The notes under the pieces were generated by a model. It was not told the DNA's origin. It saw only the letters and a program-made list of their open reading frames with translations, and searched no databases. Positions 10,030 to 22,259 of a DNA stretch of 64,000 bases are shown here, piece by piece (the first letter of the stretch is position 1; every line of letters begins with the position of its first letter). Origin of the DNA: Vigna angularis (Eukaryota > Streptophyta > Magnoliopsida > Fabales > Fabaceae); assembly GCF_016808095.1 (NCBI RefSeq), contig NC_068976.1, positions 8,837,001 to 8,901,000 of the forward strand, read 5' to 3'. The position numbers and the translations under genes are program-made.

Positions 10030-11390
10030 GTGACCCATTAAGTCCAGCCCATGTAATATTCAAGCCAAATTTTCTTCTTAAACCTAATTTTGCTCTATCA
10101 TAAGTTCTCATACTAACCTCTAAACCTAGTTTTGACATTGGTCTCAAAACTCAATTTCCATATTTTACCCATAAGTCCAGTTCCCATACTATTGTCCATG
10201 CATGAATTTTACAGCCCAATTGCCACATTTGCCTAGTGGCCCAATCCTACACTGGTCCACAAGTTCAGTCCCATATTTAGGCTTTAAAACCCAATTTCCA
10301 CAATGGCCTCAAAGCCTAACTTCCATGCTAACCATCAAAGCCTAATTTCCACACTGATCTCTAAGCTTAGTTACCATACTAGTCTCTAAGCCTAGTTCCC
10401 GTGCTGACCCATATGCCTAGTTACCACATTGGCCTTCAAGCTTAACTTCCACATCGACCCATAAACATATTTTCTACATTATCCCTGAAAGCCCAATTTC
10501 CACATTAGCTCAATTACCACAACCATCATCAAAGACCAGTTCTTACACAAGATCCTAAATCCAATTTCCACATTGAAAATCAAAGCCTAGTTTCTACACT
10601 GGCCCATAAGTCCAGTCCCACATTTGGCCTCCAAAGCCTAATTTTCACAATGGCCTCAAAGCCAAACACCCATGCAAACCATCAAAGCCTAGTTCCCACA
10701 CTAGTCTCTAAGCTTAGTTACCATACTGGCCTTCAAACCCAGTTCTCACACTAACCGTTAAGCCTAGTTACCACATTGGTCTCCAAGCCTAGTTTCCACG
10801 TCGTCTCATAAGTTCAGTTTCTACATTGTCCCTGAAAACTCAGTTCCCACATTGGCCTTCAAGCCCAATTTGCACAATCATCATCAAAGCTCATTCTTGA
10901 ATAGGATTCTAAGTCCAATTTCCATATTGACCATCATAGCCCAGTTACTACGTTAGTCCACAAGTCCAGTCCCGCATTTGGGCTCTAAAACCCAATTTTC
11001 ATATGGCCTTAAAGCCTAACTTCCATGCTAACAATCAAACCCCAGTTCCCACACTGAACTTTGAGCTCAGTTACCATATTGGGCTCCAAGCAAGTTCCCA
11101 CACTAACCCCTAAGCTTAGTTATCACATTGGCCTCCAAGCATAGTTTCCACATTGTCTCATAAGTCTAGTTTCTATATTGTCCCTAAAAGCTCAATTCCC
11201 ACATTGGCCTTAAAGCCCAATTTCCACAATCGTCATCAAAGCCTATTCCCGCATAGGTTTTCAAGTCTAATTTCCACATTGGCCATCAAAGTCCAATTTC
11301 TATTCTGGCGCATAGTTCCAGTCTCATATTTGGCCTCAAAACCTAACTTCAATGCTAACCATCAAAGCCTGATTCCAACACCAGGATTGC
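10030..11390. repeat. Degenerate minisatellite: ~26-bp units in a ~350-bp higher-order period
   Basis: The stretch is built from variants of AAGCCTAGTTTCCACATTGG, spaced about 25-27 bases, alternating with AAGCCCAATTTCCACA. A longer period lies on top. The phrase AAGTYCAGTCCCAYATTTRG falls at 10261, 10608, 10962 and 11313 (steps of 347, 354 and 351). The phrase TTGTCCCTGAAAGCYC falls at about 10481, 10828 and 11180 (347 and 352). So three to four higher-order copies are present. No coding capacity is evident. Confidence 0.85.
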
Positions 11391-12778
11391 ATATGTTGAT
11401 GGCCAAAGAATGAGGGGAGCTACTCAACTTAATTAGTAGTTTGTTTAGTTGTTTCTATTTTTAACTTGTCATTGCTAACAATGTGTGTTCTGCTGATTTT
11501 GGAATGAACTATTTGTGCATATTTGAGTTGATGAATATTATATATCTAATGCAAAAGATTACAATTTAAGAGCAAAGAGAATTTTTAGTTTCACTAATTG
11601 TACGAGAAAGGGATGACTCTTTTTCTGTTGTATATCTCCTCTTATGATTGTTTAGCTAAGGATCATTAATCCATGTTGTGATAAACAATGATTGTAGGAT
11701 TGGACCAGCCATTTTCTTGATTTAAATGGAGAGAGTAGAATCCAGAAGCTAGGAGACCCAAGGTTTCCCAAAAGCAGCAAGAGTGCACGTGAAATTTTGC
11801 ACAAGGATTTTGAACAAGATTGTGGCAGCAATGTCTTATTTTTCTTGTATTTGTTTTTATAATCATTTGTAATAAGCTTTTGTTTGGTTTTATTCTTCAT
11901 TGTAAAAGGCCATTAAAGTCCAAGTGTTTTGGAAGAGTTCTTGGTGCTCTTTCAACTCTTGACAAGTTTTCTGCTTGATTTGAATTTGACATAGCTTAGA
12001 AGGTGAGTGTCTCTTGTTAGCCAAAGCTACAAGCCTCACCATAGATATCTAGGCTAAGAGAGATTAAACTCTAAGCCTTGTCACATTAAAGTTCGAAATT
12101 AAGAGTCTAGTCTTTTAATTTTTTCAATTGTTTGTTTTGTGAGGGTCATGTACTTTATTTGTAATGGTAATTTTAGTTTAAGGAGTAATTAGTTAGTAGC
12201 CCAAGACATTTCTGGTAAGGAAAGACTTGGTACTTAAACAGCCTCTTTAGCTCACCTCTCTTACCTAGGACTTGTCTAAGTGTGAAGCTTATGACCCTTT
12301 AGATTAAGAAAAATTTTAAAAATAAAGGATTTGATATTATAGGTGATCTAGGATAGCTAATTTTGATAAGAGCTGTAATCAAGCTAGGAGAAATCTTTCA
12401 TTCTTTGGTAAGGACATTGGTGCATTAACATACCTAGCTTGGAAAAAGAAAATTGATAAGATACATCCTTTATTTGTTAGAGAGAGTAAATCCTATGTTC
12501 TTAGAATATATATCTCTATATTAGAATAAAACGCAGGTGAGTGGTGGAATAAGAGATAATATAGTGTTAATTAAGAAAGGTAGAAAGTCCTTCATTCATG
12601 CTTAGTATGAATTAGGAGCTTGTATGAGAAGAAAGTTTGTGCCTCCTTCAATTAAGAGAAACCTAGAACTAAAGAAAGATAACATTCAAGAAGGAAAAAC
12701 AATCATTAAGAGTTTAGATGATTATGGTTTCCTTCGGAGGGAAATTAAATTTGGAGCTAGACTTAAGGAACTCATGGA
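11391..12778. other. Probable decayed retrotransposon interior, no domain recognised
   Basis: No intact gene. A plus-strand open frame at 12624-12818 (64 residues, very basic and Glu-rich) has no domain I recognise. The style (T-rich leader-like stretches, many near-coding fragments) suggests the interior of an old LTR element, but no ends were found. Confidence 0.3.
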
Positions 12779-12985
12779 TAAGAAAAGAGAAAGAGAGCAA
12801 GAAAGAAAAGAAGAGTAAGAGAAAAGAGAGAAAAAGAGAAAAGAAGAGGAAGACAAAAGAGAGCAAGAGAGAATAGAAGAAGAATAGAGAAGAAGAAAAG
12901 AGAAAAAAAGAGGAAAAGAGAGGAGAAGAGAGAAGGACAAGAGAGAATAAGAAGGGAAGAAAAAGAAAAGAGAGAAAAAGGGAAA
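12779..12985 (+). repeat. Purine-only tract of about 205 bases (GA/AAG-rich)
   Basis: Apart from a few scattered C and T bases the plus strand is all A and G, as irregular AGAGAAAAG / AAGAAGAG repeats. Three long minus-strand Ser/Leu/Phe reading frames here are by-products of this composition. Such tracts can form triplex (H-)DNA. Confidence 0.85.
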
Positions 12986-13591
12986 TTGCTATTACATGCA
13001 ACTTCTACTCTTACAATATGGCAATTCAAATCTTGAGTTCTTGTTGTCCTTATGGAAACAAGTAACTCAAAATAAAAGCCAAGTGTCTTTTGAAACAAGA
13101 CTTCTAACTTTTCACAAAATTATAAAATCAAATATGAGAAGTCCTTATTCTAACGATACTCTTTTAAAAGAATTGAGTATTAGAACAATATTAATTGGAG
13201 ATATATTTGATGCATATTGAAGATTCATATTTTATTTAGGAGGATGTCATGTGGATCTCAATAAATAAAGGAATAAGGCCATTCCAAGATGGCTAGCTCC
13301 CATGACTACGAGGAGCTTCTTCATAATAAAAACGATTGTTAGATTTGAGGACAAATGTTTCCTTAAGAGGGAGGGAATGATGGCATACTTCCCAACAAGT
13401 TCTCTCCATTGTCCTTTAAAGTAACTGAAAAACGGTAGAAGGGAGGCGGGGGGTTCAATAGTGTTAATGAAAAACTTTTCGCAACCCTTTTGATATAGTA
13501 CGTTATCGAGCTCTTGAAATATTCTTTTAAATAATCGTAGGCTCCATTTAAATAGGATTTTGTAGTAACGACTTTTAGCATGTTATTCAGA

Positions 13592-13633
<42 letters not shown>

Positions 13634-13755
13634 CAAGTTTTCACAAGAGGATCATTTAGGTAAGAGAAGAGATTTTATACTAGTTCACTCCAATTGAGCT
13701 ACGTCCAATCTCCTCCGTAGAGGATTTCACTATAATCTTCCCATGATTACATATG
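12986..13755. other. Unassigned region with a retrotransposon-like 3' end phrase and a TA/CA microsatellite
   Basis: At about 13337-13380 the plus strand reads AGATTTGAGGACAAATG then CCTTAAGAGGGAGGGAATGA, which resembles the pol end of many plant Ty3/gypsy elements (a DLRTN-like or FEDK-like end before a gap). At 13592-13632 is a (TA)n(CA)n microsatellite. At about 13663-13710 a TTTTATACTAGTTCACTC...CTACGTCCAATC phrase matches the LTR motif also found at about 23296 and 25501, so a diverged SIRE-like LTR may start here. Confidence 0.4.
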
Positions 13756-13952
13756 AGTATTAGCACCACTCTTGGTACTCAGCTACCTCGCCGATATTTC
13801 CTTTAAGTATTAACATCACTCCTATTACTTAGCACCCTGGCGAGATTTCCTTTGAGTATTCGCACCACTCCTAGTACTCAACACCCTTCTGGGATTTTCT
13901 TTGAGTATTCGAACCACTCTTGGTATTTAGCAATCTTGCTAAGATTTCTCAA
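13756..13952 (+). repeat. Four tandem ~50-bp units
   Basis: Units begin at about 13756, 13806, 13855 and 13904, each starting AGTATTMGCACCACTC and ending with a GAGATTTCCTTTG-like phrase. Probably an array internal to an LTR. Confidence 0.8.
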
Positions 13953-14485
13953 CTCAACGGAGTTCAGTTGTGAGTGTTTTAATTCTCTTCAAAATTGCAA
14001 TCAACGATTTCTAACAAGTAATGCAAACTATATCTCTCACTAAGAGGATTTGAATACAATATAAAGTAGTTTAAATACTCGTAGGTGTTTCTCTCTTCTC
14101 TCTTACAATAGTAAGTGTTACTATGGACTCATTGCCGACCGAACAGTAACGGTGCATGAAAGAGCCTCTCAGTTGTTCGGTCCCGACAACCGTTGAGCAG
14201 AGTTAATGCACAAATAAATGTGATAATGGTTACTGTTAAATAGTTAAGGTTTGCATTAATAACCATTAAGAGGTAAATTAATTGGTCAGATTCCTTTAAA
14301 CTCTATAATTAAAGGTTTAGGATTCGAGGTAAACTCACGTTTTACTCACTAATAAATTATAAAAGGCCTACAGAGAAAATTTCTGAGTTGAGCGTCGTAG
14401 TGTCTTCTGTAGGTCGCCCCCATTCAGTGTTCGGTTGGCTGGAGATAGGAGAAGGAGGACGCTCGCCAGTGACCGGAGGATGTTT

Positions 14486-14503
14486 TGGCGCCCACCGTGG
14501 GGC
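14486..14503 (+). other. Retrotransposon primer-binding site (tRNA-Lys type)
   Basis: TGGCGCCCACCGTGGGGC is complementary to the 3' end of plant tRNA-Lys including the CCA tail (family knowledge; perfect over 18 bases as I recall the tRNA). It lies 37 bases before a gag start, as expected for a plus-strand LTR element, so the LTR should end just upstream of 14486. Confidence 0.75.
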
Positions 14504-14540
14504 CAAAGATTTTCGAAGACACCCTAGCAAGACCATAAGG

Positions 14541-15419
14541 ATGGCTCAAGACCTAATGGCAATTATGCAGGAGATGCAGAGGAGGATGGAAGCCATGCAG
14601 GCCGAAATTGAAACTCTAAGGGCCGAGCGAGATGCAACACGTAGGGACCGTGACGCGGGGCGGAGGGGTGCACCCACTCGGACGCCCATAGTGGAATTCC
14701 TAGACTTTGATCAGGAAGGCACTGATCAGGGGGAAAACAGTTCCCGGAGGAGTCATGCCCGTCCAGTTCATGTCGCTCACGCCAGGGCACTTCATCCCTT
14801 TACAACTGCAGTCATGGAAGAACAAATGCCAGAAAGGACGTTCCCAATTCTGGAAAGGTATGATGGATCAGGGGACCCGGAGAAGCACTTGAGGTCCTTT
14901 GTTGACGCCATGGCAATCTATTCACCCAGTGAAAGGGTTTGGTGCAGGGTTTTTTCCTTGTCGGTTAAAGGAGAAGCTTTGGAATAGTTTCACTCTCTTC
15001 GTCCCAGGACCATTGATAGTTTTGCGACTTTGAGATGCCTGTTTGAACGACAGTTCGCTTCCAGTAAGATGCAAGACCTTACCTACATGGAGCTTACTAA
15101 AATCAAACAGGGAAAATATGAAGACCTAAGGGACTTCATGGACCGATTCATTCGGACCACACGACAGGTGAAGGGTGTTGGCAAGAAGTTCATCATCAAC
15201 ACCCTGTCAACCGCCTTAAGGTCGTGCTCCTTTGTGGATAGCCTATTTGCTCGGCCACCTTTAACCATAGGAGAGGTGCAAGAGAGGGTTGCCGAGTTCA
15301 TTCGAATTAGGGAGATGTGGGCTATCCAAAAAAGGCAGAACGAAGAGAATGATTCACCCTCGGCAGGCCGAGAGCGAAAGGAGGGCAAGCGAGTGTGCAC
15401 GCAGGACCGAACGCCATAG
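14541..15419 (+). pseudogene. Ty3/gypsy gag polyprotein remnant with one nonsense codon
   Basis: The frame runs from ATG 14541 (MAQDLMAIMQEMQRRMEAMQ) to a stop at 15419, about 292 residues, interrupted only by TAG at 14985-14987 in the phrase GEALE*FHSL, where a Trp codon (TGG to TAG) is the simplest origin. The N-terminus is a Met/Glu/Arg-rich coiled coil. The retrotransposon gag domain covers about residues 95-250 (FPILERYDGSGDPEKHLRSF, YMELTKIKQGKYEDLRDFMD, RVAEFIRIREMWAIQKRQ). No zinc knuckle, protease or reverse transcriptase follows: the sequence after 15419 is not coding. So this is a 5' fragment of a gypsy (Tat/Athila- or Ogre-like) element. Confidence 0.85.
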
Positions 15420-15713
15420 TCATGGCAAGAATTGAGATAAGCTTTGTACTTGCTTTTTTCTAGTTAAAAAAAGTGGGATGTAATTTAAAAATCTGATATT
15501 AGTACCAAATGATTTCCATCGAAATTTTGAGCAAGTTATGTCAACCGTTCGACTAAAGGAAAAAGTTCTAAAAAGAACTCCAATCCACCGTCCGACTCAA
15601 AGAAAGGGTTCTGAAAAGAACTAAGTTCTAAAGAGAACTCTTATCAACCGCTCACATTGGTGTTGAGGCCCAATTTAACTTGTTGGTCATTGCTGGGACT
15701 CGGGTTCAATCCT
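15420..15713. other. Short spacer with an imperfect repeat between two retrotransposon fragments
   Basis: About 15541-15650 holds three related phrases AAGTTCTAAAAAGAACTC / GGTTCTGAAAAGAACTAAG / AAGTTCTAAAGAGAACTC, each a small inverted repeat around TTCTRAARAGAA. No gene seen. Confidence 0.5.
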
Positions 15714-17175
15714 CAAATCCTTGGCAACGGCACTAAAAACTTGTTAGCTCAAAAAATACTTGTTGGGCTCGATTTCGGCAAGTGCACCGAATCGTTCAAG
15801 TAATAAACCGGTAAGACCGGGTATCGTTTTCCCAAGAGACTCGTAATACTAGAGAATTGTGCGATTAACAACTCATATAGACTCAATAACATAACATCAA
15901 TATACAGAACACGTGCAGAAATGTAAATTCATACATAATTACAAGGTTGGACTTTGGTATTGAAGACACTTGGAAATGGAAAAGACTAGAAATGGAATGA
16001 AGTGACATTGCTAAGGTTAGTTTTCACCAATGCACTCTTGTGTATAACCAATTTTATCTCCTCTCTATCAATTTACTAAAGTCAATCCACTAAAACACTC
16101 TAGCCCTAATTCCTTAGGTGAAAGAGCCTAGGTTTTCCTTATCAAACCCCAATTCCTTGGCAATCTAACAAGCAAAACCCGCATTAAAGAGCTGGGATCT
16201 AAGACAACATGTGAATCATCTTCCATTCCTAGAATCAATGACCCACAAGGACTCTTATTTCAGTTCAAGATTTCATCTTACGTTCCCATAATCCATAAAA
16301 CCCCAAAATCAAGCCATGAACGTTCCCATTACATGCACGCTTTAAGATTGGAAACAAGAATACTAGCAATTGATAGAAAAGGCATATATATAATCAAATC
16401 ATTCAACAATTACACAAGAATTCAAAGGCTACAACTAATCCCAACAAGATGGGTTTGGTTCTCCATTTCCATGGAGAACCCTAAAGCTTACAACATGGAA
16501 GATGGAAGAAGAAGGAGAACCCAAGAGGAAGAAGGGAGTGTTCCCACGAACCCTAGCAGCCCTCCAAGCTCTTCTCTCAGTGAAATCGCGCCTCCAAATG
16601 ACCAAAGACCCAAACCCCTTCGCGTTTCTGGGTTAAATAAGCTGGATCTGACACATCAGCAAAAGTCGCGCCCGGGCGCCCTCTCAGTCGCGCCCGGGCG
16701 CGAGCCGCTCGGAAAAAGTCGCGCTTGGGCGCCCCATTTCTCACGCCCGGGCGCAAGCTTCTCGCAAAAAGTCGCGCCCGGGCGCCCCTTTTTCACGCCC
16801 GGGCACGACCAGCACACAAAACTGGCACCTGGTCACTTTTCTGTGCAGAAACTGGCCCTGGTGCAGTCGCGCTTGGGCGCCCCTCAGCCAGGGGGGGCCC
16901 GGGCCTGACTTTTCAGCACTGCATCATTTTCACTTTTTCTGCAGATCTGCTCGCTTCTAGTGGTTGGTTCAGCCTTAGACATTGTTGGAGAGTCTTCCAA
17001 GCTCATTTTTAGCTACAAAATAAGGGATTATTGATGAAAGTACATCAAAGTAGCCAAAAACACAATTATTTAGAAAATAAGACAAAACAAGAGGATTAAG
17101 CAAGTTATAAGTAAGAAAGGAGTTGATTTTGCCATTAAAATGATGCTTAAAATATGGTATAATTTAGCATTATCA
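15714..17175 (-). mobile_element. Minus-strand LTR (about 1.43 kb) plus adjoining tRNA-Asp-type primer site
   Basis: On the minus strand the LTR begins TGATAATGCTAAATTATA at 17175 and ends GAGCTAACA at 15742. It is followed by AGTTTTTAGTGCCGTTGCCA (about 15741-15718), a mutated form of the common plant primer site complementary to tRNA-Asp. The LTR contains the frequent legume phrase AAGTGCACCGAATCGTTCAA on the plus strand. No 3' partner LTR or coding region remains, so it is a truncated element. Embedded is the CG-rich palindrome block listed separately. Confidence 0.6.
16661..16905. repeat. CG-rich block of GCGCCCGGGCGC palindromes
   Basis: At least six copies of CGCGCCCGGGCGC or one-base variants (CGCTTGGGCGCC, ACGCCCGGGCGC) lie in about 245 bases, often joined by AAAAAGT or TTTCTC. 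Two are perfect palindromes: GCGCCCGGGCGC at 16668-16679 and TCGCGCCCGGGCGCGA at 16688-16703. The surroundings are AT-rich. The CC-to-TT variants look like methylated-CpG or CHG decay. Confidence 0.85.
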
Positions 17176-17209
17176 ATTGGCATCTTCGACATAGGAAACG
17201 TTTCAATTG

Positions 17210-17655
17210 AACTCCTACGATCTAAACCGAACGGTGAGGAATGCTTTTCGTGAACTCTCACCTTGATCTTAGGGCACGCTCCAAGTGAACTCCTAAGATC
17301 TAAACCAAACGGTGAGGACCGCTCTTGGTGAACTCTCACTTTGATCTTAGGGCACGCTCCAAGTGAACTCCTAAGATCTAGACCGAACTTTGTGAGGAAC
17401 GCTCTTCGTGAACACTCACCTTGATCTTAGGGCACGCTCCAAGTGAACTCCTAAGATCTAAAACCGAACAGTGAGGAATGATCTTCGTGAACTCTCACCT
17501 TGATCTTAGGGCACGCTCCAAGTGAACTGCTAAGATCTAAACCGAACGGTGATGAACGTTCTTCGTGAACTATCACCTTGATCTTAGGGCATACTTCTAA
17601 TGAACTCCTAAGATCTAAACCGAACAGTGAGGAACGCTCTTCGTGAACTCTAAAG
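17210..17655. repeat. 78-bp tandem repeat, about 5.7 copies
   Basis: Each unit begins AACTCCTAAGATCTAAACCG, continues AACGGTGAGGAACGCTCTTC and ends CTTAGGGCACGCTCCAAGTG. Units start near 17210, 17288, 17366, 17446, 17525 and 17603, one being 80 bases. As 78 is a multiple of three, the minus strand stays open over two units (at 17070-17339), which is a side effect. Confidence 0.92.
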
Positions 17656-19350
17656 ATATTCTCTTAGGTTATCCTCTTGATTTTCTTCTTGAGAGATCTT
17701 CTATTTATAGGCTTCATGGATATATGTTCGTTAGACTAAGTTTGTAGTTTATAGCCTTGATACTTGTATTTTCTCTTTCTTCTTTTCATAGTAGACATTG
17801 GGTAAATCAACTTTTTCAGAGCTAACATTCTTTCTCAGTCATTTTCTTGAAGTAGGTTGTACGATGTTTTATACTTTGCTTCAAGTGAGGAACATTATGT
17901 GAATATCTCCTTCGTCTCTAACGTTCACTTTTTTATATTTGATATGCCGCATTGTGGATGCATGTAGAATAGCTTATCTACAAAATTAGAGTAAATTCTG
18001 CATGCAACAAATACGTCTTTCTTATCACTTTTGTTGTTTTTGAACGTTGAGCATTTATTGCCATTTACAATTAAGTTCTTTTCTTCGAAGATACCAAGCA
18101 TAGATATATAGTTCATCATAAGATGAGGTACTTGTTAAGCTCATGACATCGTTTAGGCTAGATGTTTTTCTGTTTCCTTAGACCTAAATGTTTTCCTATG
18201 GTTAGGGATTCTGGTTATAGGTTGTGTTTGTTTGGGGTTTATGCTCTAAGTCTTGTGTTTTCACCTTAAGTTATTTTTTTATTATCAACCCGTTTTAATG
18301 TTATTTGATTAGACTTCAAAACATGAGAGCTTTTGGGCGTATAGACGATTTTTTCTTTAACATCCTCTTCTTGTATTTCTTTATATTTTTTTATGACATT
18401 TTAGCTTGCATGGAGCATGGGTCACTATAAATACTCAATTCCACCATTGTATATTCACTTTTGAGATTAATGAGAATTAAATTCTGAAACCCATACGCAA
18501 GTCCTCCTTGAAAGTCAAGGCTAGAGAATCCTAGGATCTTCCTCTAGCCACCTTCCAAGCACACTTCCTTCCTCTCATTTTTTCAATTTTTTCATTGTGC
18601 TTCCATGAGATTCTCTTTCCTCCATGATGCATTCTTCCATCCAATCAGCCAATGCTTTTGGCTTTGTCAACACTTTAGTCTACTTCCCTCGCCACACCTT
18701 CATTCACTTCTCTCACGAAGTTGAGTCACTTCAAACCAAACTTCTTTCTCATTCTCAGCCTCGAGAACTCAACGTCATTTCTCGCATCCTCTCGAGCATC
18801 ATCTCTCGAGACTTCATCAGCGAACCACACCATCAGATTCATCTTCTCCTCACTATTTCATACTTTTTCACCAAACAGCATCAAGCACCTAAGGTTTCTA
18901 TCATCAATTAGGTTTTCTGTCATCAACTAGATTTTCCACCGGTTCATTTGTCAATCTTCATCCTCTACTGGGTTTCTTCCTCCTTTCCACTTTTCCTTCT
19001 TTTTCACCGATTAAATCCTTCTTTCCATACATTTCCACCGATTAATCCTCCTCTCCACCATTTATTTAGAACTTCCAATTAACAAAACCTAAATCCTAGG
19101 GTTCTCGTGAGCTTTGTTCTCAATTTTTGGTTCGTTTGATTTCAGTTTCACACTTTCTTTTGTGCCTAGGGTTTTCCTTTGTTATCCTTCAATTCAGCTC
19201 TCGATCTAGAGCTATCTAATCATTTTGCTGCGTGTTACTCTTGAGGAAGCTTCAAGAAAGTCTCAGATTAAGTTTGTTTCACTACCATCTGTCTCGTTTG
19301 GTCTTTTCCTCAAAGTGTCTGTCCATCATGTGTTCTTTGTTTTGAATGTG
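17656..19350. other. Unassigned region, possibly decayed copia sequence
   Basis: No intact gene. A minus-strand open frame at 17925-18119 (64 residues) has some resemblance to the pre-integrase part of Ty1/copia polyproteins, but this is weak. The plus-strand frame at 18624-18911 is Ser/His/Phe-rich and shows no domain. Between 18940 and 19210 the pattern of CCACCGATTAA..CCTTCTTTCC repeats suggests an old leader or LTR. Confidence 0.3.
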
Positions 19351-19358
19351 AATATAAT

Positions 19359-20053
19359 TAGAGCTGTCAAAACGAATAATCCGACTCAACCCAGTCCAGC
19401 CCACCACGGGTTGGTCACTTAGTGAGCCAACCCAACCTGGCTTACTTATTAGCGAGCTGAAAAAATTTGAACCCATCCCGATCCACCACGGATTGGTGGG
19501 TTAAACGGGTTGGCTCATTGACTCACTTAATTATAAGTTTTTTTAAAATAAAAAATATATATAATTTTTTTAATTCAAATCTAAATAAATTTTGCTCTAA
19601 AATAATGTTAAACTCCAAACACAATTCAAAATAAAAAATATATATCATACAATTCAAACGTCATCCAAAAACAAGCACAAGAGGCGAACAAATACGTTTT
19701 TAATATTGATAACTTTTGTATCATTTGTCCATCTATAATATTAGAGTCTTGAATAGATAAATCCGTAATATTTTTCTCTCTTGAAACATCTTTTTTTTAT
19801 CCCATCTACAATATAATAAAAAAATGCTAACTAATAATATTGTAACACAAAATAATAAATAATTAAATTAAATTAGGTTGTTGGTGAGTCAATCCAGCTT
19901 ACCACGGATTCAACCCAGGTGAGCCAGGTTGTAAGTGAGCCGGGTTGAAAACTGACCCGCATAAAAAAATTACATTTTTTTCAAAACCAACCCGGCTCAA
20001 ACCCGTGGTGGGCCAGGTTGGCTCGCGGGTTACAACTCATTTTGACAGCACTG
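19359..20053. mobile_element. Non-autonomous hAT-type element, 695 bp
   Basis: The left end TAGAGCTGTCAAAA and the right end, on the minus strand, CAGTGCTGTCAAAA are inverted copies. Flanking them is an exact 8-bp direct repeat AATATAAT (19351-19358 and 20054-20061), the duplication length of hAT elements. The subterminal parts carry repeats of CCAACCCGGCTCA / CCACCACGGGTTGG in both orientations, likely transposase-binding sites. The core is AT-rich and non-coding. Confidence 0.92.
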
Positions 20054-20209
20054 AATATAATGTTGGGTTGTGAAAAAAGGGATTTCTCATAACAAGGATA
20101 GGGTATATTTCGAGAATTGTAATTGGGTACCAATATTTGTTATGATTATGTAATAGTTGTATGCTTTGTGGTTGTAAAAGGGAGAGTTCTAGTCTATTTC
20201 TATTTGGAG

Positions 20210-20213
<4 letters not shown>

Positions 20214-20266
<53 letters not shown>
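20214..20266. repeat. (TA)n microsatellite left of the MITE
   Basis: Uninterrupted TA run ending exactly at the left end of the next element. Confidence 0.97.
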
Positions 20267-21934
<1,668 letters not shown>

Positions 21935-22259
21935 CACTAGTATAAAGATGGCATTTAAGGTCACACGTTTAACATCTAATGAAAGAAAATCAAATGTAAA
22001 AAATGATCGGTAGATGTTTTGTAAATAAAACATCATTATAGGCGTCGACTATAGGGGTTCTCGACGTCAAATATGGTCTACACGTATGCTCCCTCAGGGT
22101 CAAACGTCAAATGGTCTGCATATAGAGTTTAGACATCGGCTACAAGTCCCCCGACGTCTAAATCAAATTAGACGTCGACTCCCCCACGGACGTAAAAAAG
22201 GTGCAAAAATACCTCTTTAAGGGCGCCAATATTAAATCTTTTTACGACTCGGGCGTTAG

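Noticed and set aside
12714..13098. Minus-strand Ser/Leu/Phe-rich frames resembling membrane proteins
   Set aside because: They are the complement of the purine tract and exist in several registers, so composition explains them.
14486..14503. Possible tRNA gene because of the tRNA-like 18-mer
   Set aside because: Only the complement of a tRNA 3' end is present, without a cloverleaf, next to gag: it is a primer-binding site.
16661..16905. A CRISPR-like array of short repeats
   Set aside because: Spacing is irregular, spacers are near-identical linkers, and the setting is a plant retrotransposon LTR.
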